Assembly (NCBI GenBank): GCA_017694755.1
Contig: JADIMO010000006.1
Location: 1-38,383, forward strand
Length of the DNA stretch: 38,383 nt
Direction of reading: 5' to 3'
DNA from: Candidatus Cryptobacteroides merdavium
GTDB lineage: Bacteria; Bacteroidota; Bacteroidia; Bacteroidales; UBA932
The notes under the pieces are model-generated. The model was given only the letters and a program-made list of their open reading frames with translations, was not told the origin of the DNA and made no database searches. The position numbers and the translations under genes were made by a program. Position 1 is the stretch's first letter; each line of letters opens with the position of its first letter. Below are positions 30,825-38,383 of the stretch, piece by piece.

Positions 30825-33800
30825 TCAGCAGGCAGGCTCGGAAACCGTTTCCCGGCTCTTATACTCCGCGGCCTCCGATGCGGCGGCGACAGTATCATTT
30901 GTCTGCTTCCCTGCCCCGGGAGCATCGGCACCTATGCCGGAACGCCTGTGGATATTGTCGAGGAAGAGCAGAAGCCTGTTGGTGACATTCACATCGCTCA
31001 CTCCGCTGTCGAAATCAAGGGCAAGCAGATTGAGGTCCGGATAAAGGGTCTTCAGCTTCTTTTCCACGCCTCGGACAACGATATGGTTGGCAATGCATCC
31101 GAACGGCTGGAGGGAAACCACATTCTTCACGCCGCTCCTGTAATAGGAGATGATCTCGGCAGGAAGAAGCCAGCCTTCGCCGAACTGGGCATTCAGGGTG
31201 ATGACATCACGGGCCTCTTCCGCTTCATGGAACACATCGTTGAACGGCATGAAATATCTGAAGCGGCTTCCTATGCGGTTGAACTTCGCTATCCGGTCCA
31301 TCGCAAGCCTGTATATGAAGTCATATATGAACTCCGGAACGGATGAACCTGTGACAGCGGTCTGAGCCTTTACCCTGCGGTTGACGAAGAACTGCATGAA
31401 GAAGTCAGTAAGGATCGGAGGGGCCACCTCCACTCCCTTTTCTATGAACCAGTCAGTGACATTCTTCTGGGCGAAAGGATTGAATTTCAGATATATTTCT
31501 CCGACTATCCCGACCCGCTCCGTCTTCATGTCACGGCAGATGGCATTGAATTCGTCAGCCGCCGTGCAGAGCAGGTCCGTCAGCCTGCCGAGGCTTTCCT
31601 TCTTTTCTATGACCTCAGCAGCAAGGCGCAGATATTTGTCCTTCAAGGCAGCGGCACTTCCGGACACCTTCTCGCGGACAGCGGAGGCATAGTAGAACTT
31701 GGCTATCATGTCGCTGTACAGCAAGGCATAGAGAGCCACCGGAATGACTTTCTTCCAGTCAGGCTTGAAGCCCGGCTGATAGTTGTCTATGCCGCTGGCG
31801 AATGTCACTGCGATCACCGGCACATCCTTGAATCCGGCATCCACAAGGGCGGTCTTTATGAGAGGGACATAGTTGCTCGCCCTGCACTGGCCTCCCGTCT
31901 GGGTCATGGCGACGACTGTGTTATCCGGGTCGTATTTTCCGGACTTGAAAGCCTTTATTATGTCACCGACCACAAGTGTGGCAGGATAGCATACTTCATT
32001 GTTGGCATATTTCAGTCCCCATTCTGCAGATTCCCTGTCGCTGAGCGGCAGATTCTCCACATCATAGCCGAGAAGCTTCATCACCGGAGGGATGAGCGGG
32101 GATATGAAAGGGGTGAAGAACGGGGCAAGTATCTTTCTGTTCCTGTGCTTCTTCTCATATACCGGGACGGTCACGAACGGCCTCACCTTCCGAGCCTCAG
32201 TGTCCCCAGACACAGAGAGTCTTATGCTGTCAATCATGGATCTGACACGCAGCTTCATGGAGCCCACATTGTTGATGTCGTCAAGCTTGAGCAGGGTCAG
32301 GGCCTTGCCGTGCCTCATCAACAGTTCCCTTATCTCGTCGAGCATGAAGGCATCAGGGCCGCACCCGAACGAAGTGAATTCTATGTACTGGACATCATTG
32401 CCCTGCATGGCTGCCCATTTGGCGGATTTCAGGATTCTGTTGACATAGGCCCATTGCGGCAGCAGGTTCACATCGTCAAGAGGTATTTCCATGTCCCTTG
32501 CAATGTCATCAGTAATCACATTCACGCCCATGTCGGCTATCATCTCCGAAACCTTGTGCTGGATGAGCGGGTCGGTGTGGTACGGCCTGCCGGCAAGCAG
32601 CACAGTAAGCCGGCCTTCCTGCCTTGACTTGTCAATTATGTTCCTGCTCACGGCGGCAACGGCCTTTTCATATTCTTCCTGTGCCTTCTCTGCCTTTACA
32701 AAGGCTTCCATGGCCTTCCTGGCATCTATTCCGTAGCCTTTCAGAATGTTGCGGCACTGCCTGCGCAGAAGCCTGCGTTCCTTGAATGACACCACAGGGG
32801 AATCGAACGGGATGCCTGTCTCCTGGACATTCTTCACCACCGCCGAATATCCGGCCACGATAGGGCAGTTGTAGCTGTTCTGCTCCTCCCCTTTCTTCTC
32901 AAAGACCACGAAAGGCATGAAAATGCGGTCCGGACGCTTGCCGATAAGATTGTCTATATGGCTGTGCACCAGCTTGGCAGGGAAGCAGATATTGTCCGAC
33001 ATGACCATCTTGGCGCAGAACTCGTAATGCCTGTATTCAGACACATCGGAAAGCACCACCTGAATGCCGCAGGAAGTGAAAAGTGTGTGCCAGAAAGGAT
33101 ATTCCTCGAACATGTTGAGCACCCTCGGGATGCCGAGCGTCATCACCGGGGAGGCGATTTCGGCCTTACGGTCAAACAGGATGGAGTTCTTGGCGATGTA
33201 GGCGTTCTCACCCTTCACGGCGTCCTTTCCTCCGTTGGTGAACACCTTTTCGCACCTGTTGCCTGAATAATATTTCTTGCCTCCGGCAAATCTGTACCTT
33301 ACGACAGCGCAGTTGTTGTCGCAGCCGCGGCAATGCAGGAGGTCTGATTCATACTGCGCCTTTCCGAGCATGTCGTCAAGGGTGACAGGAGCCTCAAAGG
33401 CATGGTCCATGGCATAGAGGGCACAGCCGAACGCCCCCATGAGCTCAGGCCTGTCACAGCGGGTGACCTCGGCGGAAGTGAGAAGCTCTATGGCCCTGAC
33501 CACAGCATCGTTGCGCATTGTGCCTCCCTGCACCACTATATTCTTGCCGAGCACATCGGAATTTTTCAGTTTCAGCACCTTGTAGAGGCAGTTCTTCACC
33601 ACGGAGTAGGCCAGTCCCGCCGAAATGTCCTCCAATGTGGCCCCTTCGCGCAGCACCTGCTTAACCTTCGAGTTCATGAACACCGTACACCTCGTGCCGA
33701 GGTCACAAGGTGACTGGGAGCGGCAGGCCGCCTTGGCGAAATCCTCCGCGGAATATCCGAGGGACATGGCGAATGTCTCTATGAACGACCCGCAGCCGGA

Positions 33801-35147
33801 AGAGCAGGCTTCGTTTATCTCTATCCTGTCAATCACCCCGTTATGGACGAAGATGGCCTTCATGTCCTGTCCTCCTATGTCAAGGATGAAGGACACGTTC
33901 CTGTCAAGATAACGGGCTGCGATGTAATGCGCTATTGTCTCGATGATGCCGTTGCCGAGCTGGAAGGCGGCCTTCACAAGGTCCTCGCCGTAGCCGGTGG
34001 AGCAGCTTCCCGCTATGCTCAGCACAGCCCCACGCTCCTTGCATTCCTTTTTCAACGCCTCAAGCCCGGTCTCCACTGCCTTGACGGCATTTCCGCCGTT
34101 GTGGCTGTACCATGACCAGAGGAGGCTGCGGGAACGGTCCATGACGGTTATCTTGGTGGTGGTCGAGCCTGAATCTATCCCTATGAAGACTTCATTGACT
34201 CCCGGCTTCAGTTCCGCCGACGGAATCCTGTGGCCGGACATCCTCTCCAGCCACCTGTCATGCTCCGCCTCGCTTCCGAATACAGGTTCAAGCCCGGTGA
34301 ATGTCTTTACGGCGGATGTCATCCCTGCATTTATCCGGTCTATGAGTTCTGACAGCATGGACACATGCTCCCCGTTCCCGGCCACATCGGCAGCGCCTTC
34401 GGCAGGGATGAGGTTGGCATTTTCCGGAAGGATTATGTCATTTTCCGACAGGGAAAGATAGTCGGCGAAAGCCTTTCTGAGTGACGGGATGAATGTGAGA
34501 GGCCCCCCGCAGAAGACCACAGGCGGACAGATGTCGCAGCCGTGTGCAAGGGTGACGACAGTCTGTACGGCAACGGCATGGAAAATGGATGCCGCGATGT
34601 TTTCCCTGCTGACATTCTTGGCGACAAGGTTCTGGATGTCCGTCTTGCAGAAGACCCCGCACCTCGAAGCCACCGGATATATCCTGTCGGCACGGGAGGC
34701 AAGGTCGTTCAGCTCATCCGCAGTCACCCCGAGGATGATGGCCATCTGGTCAATGAATGCCCCGGTGCCTCCGGCGCAGTTCCCGTTCATCCTCAGGTCG
34801 GAAGCCTCGCCGTCCTTGAAGAAGACCACCTTGGCATCCTCCCCTCCTATGTCAATCAGGGCTGCAGCCTGCGGGCAGGTCTTTCTTACGGCTCTCGTGG
34901 CGGCCACGACCTCCTGCACGAATGGCAGGGAGCATTTCTCGGATATGCCCATCCCCACCGACCCGGTGACGCAGACCCCCGTCTTTACATCCCCGGTCAC
35001 TGCCATCAGCTTTTCCAGCAATCCCGTGACGGTTTCCCTTGCACGGGCGTTGTGCCTCTCATACCCTGTGAATATGACATTTCCGTTTTCATCCGCAGCA
35101 ACCACCTTGGCCGTGGTAGACCCGGCATCTATTCCTATATTTATCAT
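30825..35147 (-). CDS. Giant 2-hydroxyacyl-CoA dehydratase activase-like protein
   Basis: From the ATG at 35147 the protein has 1440 residues; upstream in-frame ATGs at 35177 and 35201 add residues with no family counterpart. Two BadF/BcrA-type ASKHA ATPase domains are fused: MINIGIDAGSTTAKV with CAGGTGAF (about 1-255) and FIGIDSGSTTTKI with ACSSGCGSFIE (about 320-580). A CxxC pair follows (HCRGCDNNC), then a DUF2229 region (GIPRVLNMFEEYPFW, NICFPAKLVHSH) and HgdB-like parts (YPATLVVGDIIKAF, PFGCIANHIVV). The cysteines between the paired ATPase lobes probably bind a [4Fe-4S] cluster, as in archerases that send one electron to radical dehydratases. No dehydratase subunit genes are next to it. 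The protein is cytoplasmic and likely oxygen-sensitive, which suits a strict anaerobe. Confidence 0.9.
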   Translation of the reverse strand: MINIGIDAGSTTAKVVAADENGNVIFTGYERHNARARETVTGLLEKLMAVTGDVKTGVCVTGSVGMGISEKCSLPFVQEVVAATRAVRKTCPQAAALIDIGGEDAKVVFFKDGEASDLRMNGNCAGGTGAFIDQMAIILGVTADELNDLASRADRIYPVASRCGVFCKTDIQNLVAKNVSRENIAASIFHAVAVQTVVTLAHGCDICPPVVFCGGPLTFIPSLRKAFADYLSLSENDIILPENANLIPAEGAADVAGNGEHVSMLSELIDRINAGMTSAVKTFTGLEPVFGSEAEHDRWLERMSGHRIPSAELKPGVNEVFIGIDSGSTTTKITVMDRSRSLLWSWYSHNGGNAVKAVETGLEALKKECKERGAVLSIAGSCSTGYGEDLVKAAFQLGNGIIETIAHYIAARYLDRNVSFILDIGGQDMKAIFVHNGVIDRIEINEACSSGCGSFIETFAMSLGYSAEDFAKAACRSQSPCDLGTRCTVFMNSKVKQVLREGATLEDISAGLAYSVVKNCLYKVLKLKNSDVLGKNIVVQGGTMRNDAVVRAIELLTSAEVTRCDRPELMGAFGCALYAMDHAFEAPVTLDDMLGKAQYESDLLHCRGCDNNCAVVRYRFAGGKKYYSGNRCEKVFTNGGKDAVKGENAYIAKNSILFDRKAEIASPVMTLGIPRVLNMFEEYPFWHTLFTSCGIQVVLSDVSEYRHYEFCAKMVMSDNICFPAKLVHSHIDNLIGKRPDRIFMPFVVFEKKGEEQNSYNCPIVAGYSAVVKNVQETGIPFDSPVVSFKERRLLRRQCRNILKGYGIDARKAMEAFVKAEKAQEEYEKAVAAVSRNIIDKSRQEGRLTVLLAGRPYHTDPLIQHKVSEMIADMGVNVITDDIARDMEIPLDDVNLLPQWAYVNRILKSAKWAAMQGNDVQYIEFTSFGCGPDAFMLDEIRELLMRHGKALTLLKLDDINNVGSMKLRVRSMIDSIRLSVSGDTEARKVRPFVTVPVYEKKHRNRKILAPFFTPFISPLIPPVMKLLGYDVENLPLSDRESAEWGLKYANNEVCYPATLVVGDIIKAFKSGKYDPDNTVVAMTQTGGQCRASNYVPLIKTALVDAGFKDVPVIAVTFASGIDNYQPGFKPDWKKVIPVALYALLYSDMIAKFYYASAVREKVSGSAAALKDKYLRLAAEVIEKKESLGRLTDLLCTAADEFNAICRDMKTERVGIVGEIYLKFNPFAQKNVTDWFIEKGVEVAPPILTDFFMQFFVNRRVKAQTAVTGSSVPEFIYDFIYRLAMDRIAKFNRIGSRFRYFMPFNDVFHEAEEARDVITLNAQFGEGWLLPAEIISYYRSGVKNVVSLQPFGCIANHIVVRGVEKKLKTLYPDLNLLALDFDSGVSDVNVTNRLLLFLDNIHRRSGIGADAPGAGKQTNDTVAAASEAAEYKSRETVSEPAC

Positions 35148-35180
35148 TTTCCGATAATTTTCATTGTTGACATACATGTC

Positions 35181-35194
35181 TGACACCTGTGTCA
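35181..35194. promoter_or_regulatory. Palindromic operator candidate in the activase leader
   Basis: TGACAC-CT-GTGTCA has perfect 6-bp arms around two bases. It lies just downstream of the predicted transcription start of the activase gene, where a bound repressor would block transcription. The nearby TetR protein is the obvious candidate binder. Confidence 0.5.
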
Positions 35195-35211
35195 AACTCA
35201 AATGTCAGGTG

Positions 35212-35242
35212 CAAATGTAGGAATTTCCGCGACAATTGCAAA
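35212..35242 (-). promoter_or_regulatory. Activase promoter
   Basis: On the minus strand TTTG (35242-35239), a 19-base spacer and TACATTTG (35219-35212) match the Bacteroidota consensus. The start would be near 35207, about 60 bases before the ATG. Confidence 0.75.
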
Positions 35243-35324
35243 AGCAGCGGCAAAATTTTCTAATCGAGAATTCATGAGCTCGGATTCCCGGACAGGGCGG
35301 TTGAGAACACTGAAACGGAATAAC

Positions 35325-36851
35325 TTATACCATTTCCGCACATCTGATCCCGTCGAGGGCGGAAGACACTATGCCGCCGGAATAGCCGGCGCCCTCACCG
35401 CACGGATAGAGGCCTTTGAGCTGCGTATGCTCAAGGGTGTCAGGGTCGCGGGGGATGCGGACAGGTGAAGATGTACGGGACTCAACTCCGAGAAGCAGGG
35501 CCTCATTGGTGTAATAGCCCTTCATCTTTTTGTTGCCGATCTCAGGAAAGGCATATTTCAGACGCAGGGACACATGCTCAGGAAGCAGCTCGTGCAGCGG
35601 GGCATTGACAGCACCCGGATGATAGGAGGTGGCAGGAAGTCCGGAAGATGGAGTACGCCTGCAGAAATCCATCATCCGCTGCGCCGGGGCCTTGATGGAA
35701 CCGGTGAAATCATACATCCGCTTCTCCACATCCATCTGGAAATGCAGGAGAGAAAGAGCGCCGTATCTGGAATACTCCTGAATGTCTTCAGGCTCGACAG
35801 AAACCACGACACCTGCATTCGCCCACCTGGAATTGCGGGCAGAATTGGACATGCCGTTCAGGACAGTTTCCCCGGGTCCTGTGGCTGAAGGCACAAGGAT
35901 GCCGCCGGGACACATGCAAAACGAGAAGACTCCCCTGCCCTCAATCTGGGTCACGAAGGAGTATTCCGCCGCAGGCATGTACGGCTGGTATTTTCCGTGG
36001 TACTGGATCCTGTTGATCAGGGACTGCGGATGCTCGACACGCACTCCGAGGGCAAATCCCTTGGCCTGCAGTTCCCAACCCTTTTCTGCAAAAAGATTGT
36101 ATATGTCCCTTGCGGAGTGTCCGGTGGCAAGAATCACCTTCCTTGAAGAAAATGTCCGGCTTCCTGCAACTACATCGAAGCCGCCGTCCTCCATTTTGCG
36201 GATGTCTGTGACTCTCGTGCCGAAATGATATTCTCCGCCGTGGCTGATGATGCAATGGCGGATATTCTCGACTATGGCCGGAAGCCGGTCGCTCCCGATG
36301 TGAGGATGGGCATCAATCAATATGGACGGGTCAGCCCCGAATGTCACCAACTGGTGCAGCACCTCACGGATGTCCCCCCTTTTGGAAGAACGGGTGAAAA
36401 GCTTCCCGTCAGAGAATGTGCCAGCCCCGCCCTCTCCGAAACAATAGTTGGAATCGGGGTCCACAATGCCTTCCCTTGAAAGCCGGGCCATGTCGAACTT
36501 CCGGGCATGGACATCCTTTCCCCGTTCCAGAATGACGGGCCTGAACCCCCGCATCAGGAGATGAAGGGCGGCGAACATCCCGGCAGGACCTGCTCCGATG
36601 ACGGTCACCGGCTCAGCCTGTGACACATCCCTGTATTCCGGGAGACGGTATTCATTGAGGTCTTCCCCGGCCTTGTATGCCTCGATTCTGTAACGGTATA
36701 GTATGTCGCCCCTGGCATCGATGGAGCGGCGCACAATCCTGTATGACGCCACTGCCTTCGGGGCAACGCCCATAGCTTTGGCTGCCGCAGCGGTGATCTG
36801 CTCGGAAGAAGGTTCCCGACCTATCGGAACGGAGATCTCAATTTCTTTCAT
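35325..36851 (-). CDS. FAD-dependent oxidoreductase (COG2509 type)
   Basis: The 508-residue protein has a short N-terminal domain (1-80) and then the dinucleotide-binding motif VTVIGAGPAGMFAALHL (GxGxxG at 86-91). The family signature GEGGAGTFSDGKLFTR, ILATGHSARDIY and the C-terminal GEGAGYSGGIVSSALDGIRC assign it to the uncharacterised FAD-dependent dehydrogenases of COG2509. No membrane segment is present. The substrate is unknown; some members sit with anaerobic metabolism genes. Its start lies directly next to a large inverted repeat (36854-36915), so its 5' leader or promoter may be structured. Confidence 0.9.
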   Translation of the reverse strand: MKEIEISVPIGREPSSEQITAAAAKAMGVAPKAVASYRIVRRSIDARGDILYRYRIEAYKAGEDLNEYRLPEYRDVSQAEPVTVIGAGPAGMFAALHLLMRGFRPVILERGKDVHARKFDMARLSREGIVDPDSNYCFGEGGAGTFSDGKLFTRSSKRGDIREVLHQLVTFGADPSILIDAHPHIGSDRLPAIVENIRHCIISHGGEYHFGTRVTDIRKMEDGGFDVVAGSRTFSSRKVILATGHSARDIYNLFAEKGWELQAKGFALGVRVEHPQSLINRIQYHGKYQPYMPAAEYSFVTQIEGRGVFSFCMCPGGILVPSATGPGETVLNGMSNSARNSRWANAGVVVSVEPEDIQEYSRYGALSLLHFQMDVEKRMYDFTGSIKAPAQRMMDFCRRTPSSGLPATSYHPGAVNAPLHELLPEHVSLRLKYAFPEIGNKKMKGYYTNEALLLGVESRTSSPVRIPRDPDTLEHTQLKGLYPCGEGAGYSGGIVSSALDGIRCAEMV

Positions 36852-36853
36852 AA

Positions 36854-37084
36854 TTAACGTCAGTCCGACGAATTTATTATACTACGACCCAGGGAATTCG
36901 TCGAACTGTCGTTAAGGATTTCTTCGAAATCCGTCTGTCTTAATCCCCAGTCGCTTCGCGACAGCCCCTTTTCAAGGGGCGTCACCCTCCTTTCTCCTCC
37001 CTACATAGGGAGGACTGTCGCAGGATAAATCCTGCTCCTTAAGCGGTTGTTCGATGAAATTCAATGAATTAAATTTCATCGAAC
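36854..37084. repeat. Intergenic island of consecutive palindromes
   Basis: Seven inverted repeats follow each other almost without gap. (1) 36854-36873 with 36895-36915, about 20-base arms with two mismatches. (2) GGATTTC-TTC-GAAATCC at 36916-36932. (3) GTCGC-TTC-GCGAC at 36950-36962. (4) GCCCCTT-TTC-AAGGGGC at 36964-36980. (5) TCCTCCCTA-CA-TAGGGAGGA at 36995-37014. (6) GCAGGAT-AA-ATCCTGC at 37020-37035. (7) GTTCGATGAAATT with AATTTCATCGAAC at 37049-37084. No gene is present. It resembles a REP/MITE-like composite element between the TonB receptor and the COG2509 gene. Confidence 0.75.
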
Positions 37085-37132
37085 TCACATATATGCCGGA
37101 ATTTTTTCCAAACGGGACAAATTTAATAAAAA

Positions 37133-38383
37133 TCACCTTGTTTTCCATAGTGTAAACCGGACTCCGGCATAAAATCTTGCCCCCATTATCGGTCCCCAGA
37201 CCGCACTTGCGTCAAATGACGGCTGGTGGGCCGAGACAAGCCCGGTGGAGGAGTCACGGCTGCCGAGGATGACATTCTTCTGGCGGAAATTGGTGAGATT
37301 CTCGCCGCCGATGTAGACATCCACACCCTTGAAACGCCGTGTCACCTGCAGGTAAAGCAGCGGATACACAGGTGTATATCCATTGACATACAGCCGGTTC
37401 CCGTCCGCATCCTTCAGATCCCTCATGAAGTCATACACGCGGCAGGGACCGTTGACAGATGCGGTGAAGTCAAATATCCATTTGTTCAGATTGGTGGCAT
37501 ACTGCATGTTGAGCACGCCCTTGTAGCGGCTTGTCATCGGCTTTTCCACAAGTCCCTGACCTTCAAGCGTCACCCTTGCATCCGTATACCGGAAGGTGGC
37601 GGTCACCGTGAAGCGCTCCACCGGCTCCACATTGAAATCCACCTGGAAATTGTCGGTATAGGACCTCCGTCCGTCCAGATTGTAGAATGATATCGTATTG
37701 TTCAGATGTTCATAGTCCACTATCATCTGCTGTGAAAATGCCGTCCTGAAATAGTCGAAGCTGATGTATGTGTTTGAGGAGGCCCCGAATGGAAGGTAAT
37801 ATGTGAGATTGCCGCCGAATGTCCAGGCATCCTCAAGGGTATGCTCCTCGAAATTGCCGGAAAAGAGTTTCCCGGTGGAGAAGACCCCGATATTGTCAAT
37901 CAGAGGATTGGCATATCTCAGGCCGCGTCCTCCGTTCAGCCGTATGGCAATCTTGTCCACAGGGGAATACTTCAGCGTCACCCTCGGTGAAAACTTGAAT
38001 CCGTCCCCCTTGTACCAGTCGCCCCTGAGCCCGACTATGGAAGTGAATTTCTCTCCGGCGGTGAAAGTGTATTCCCCGAAGACACCCGCCGTGGCAAGGC
38101 CGGTAATCCTGTCGTTGACATAGGCTGGAGCCATTGTCTCCGACCTGACATACTTGTTGATGTATTCGTCGTATCTGTCGAATGTGCCGCCGAGTCCGAC
38201 CGTGAACCTGTGCGACTCATTGATCTCATTCTGGTACATGAGGTTGCCGAAAACGGAATGCTGGCTGCCGAGCCATGTGGACTGGCCGAACCATGAATCC
38301 ATGTCCGTGTATGAATAATCGGCCACAATGGCTATGTTCTGTGAATTGTCCTCCGAAAGGGGGATGCCAACCTTCAAGTAGCC
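37133..38383 (-). CDS. TonB-dependent outer-membrane receptor, C-terminal part
   Basis: The gene runs off the right edge; 416 residues of the C-terminal barrel are visible and the signal peptide, plug and TonB box are missing. The TTG-initiated start near 38377 is not real, since the frame stays open to the edge. The sequence alternates long amphipathic strands rich in Tyr, Phe and Gly (FGEYTFTAGEKFTSIVGLRG, FKFSPRVTLKYSPVDKIAIR) and carries RGLRYANPL. It ends in GVRFTLWKTR. The layout fits a FecA/BtuB/CirA-like importer rather than SusC, but the ligand cannot be told. Confidence 0.85.
   Translation of the reverse strand, partial: GYLKVGIPLSEDNSQNIAIVADYSYTDMDSWFGQSTWLGSQHSVFGNLMYQNEINESHRFTVGLGGTFDRYDEYINKYVRSETMAPAYVNDRITGLATAGVFGEYTFTAGEKFTSIVGLRGDWYKGDGFKFSPRVTLKYSPVDKIAIRLNGGRGLRYANPLIDNIGVFSTGKLFSGNFEEHTLEDAWTFGGNLTYYLPFGASSNTYISFDYFRTAFSQQMIVDYEHLNNTISFYNLDGRRSYTDNFQVDFNVEPVERFTVTATFRYTDARVTLEGQGLVEKPMTSRYKGVLNMQYATNLNKWIFDFTASVNGPCRVYDFMRDLKDADGNRLYVNGYTPVYPLLYLQVTRRFKGVDVYIGGENLTNFRQKNVILGSRDSSTGLVSAHQPSFDASAVWGPIMGARFYAGVRFTLWKTR

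Overview
The window looks like a chromosomal stretch of a Bacteroidales-type bacterium (phylum Bacteroidota); the genus cannot be read from it. Evidence: promoters of the TTTG-N19-21-TAnnTTTG type rather than -35/-10 boxes, a SusB-like GH97 enzyme, a C-terminal piece of a TonB-dependent receptor, DUF2795 and PepSY-like (DUF2874) proteins, Bacteroidota-style HtpG, FolE and RpmH sequences, and few Shine-Dalgarno sites. G+C looks close to half. Most of it is housekeeping DNA; the only hint of a mobile element is at the extreme left edge.

Layout. 1-386 has no gene but carries iterated motifs and two hairpins. 387-5573: a DUF2795 protein, folE, a CE1-type esterase, a flavin-reductase-family protein and htpG. 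5574-7348: a tandem-repeat upstream region, a lipoprotein of unknown function and an outer-membrane beta-barrel protein. 7588-11990: an acyl-CoA synthetase divergent from a sigma-54 response regulator/histidine kinase operon. 12045-14126: a GH97 glucosidase. 14228-17971: a four-gene signalling module (OmpR-type regulator, histidine kinase, small PepSY-like protein, triple-PepSY lipoprotein). 18193-29838: a plus-strand information-processing block (polA, ECF-like sigma factor, rsmG, rpmH, tadA, YqaA-like membrane protein, tRNA-Gln, priA, an HsdR-N-like protein, cca, a Xer recombinase, hpf). 29912-30113: a small, apparently frameshifted membrane-protein gene. 30130-38383 (minus strand): a TetR regulator, a giant 2-hydroxyacyl-CoA dehydratase activase, a COG2509 flavoprotein, an intergenic island of consecutive hairpins, and a TonB-dependent receptor cut by the window edge.

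How the genes work together. The clearest local circuit is the regulator/kinase/PepSY module. The promoter of the kinase operon and that of the PepSY operon share an exact 14-base word, and GATTTCAGA lies exactly 20 bases upstream of the -7 box in both. This suggests the regulator controls itself and the two PepSY-like envelope proteins. The second circuit is the activase with its possible TetR repressor: a strong promoter is followed by a near-perfect palindrome in the leader. PriA, RsmG and the Xer recombinase all carry unusual low-complexity or extra segments compared with their families. No CRISPR array, rRNA, insertion sequence or intact prophage was seen.
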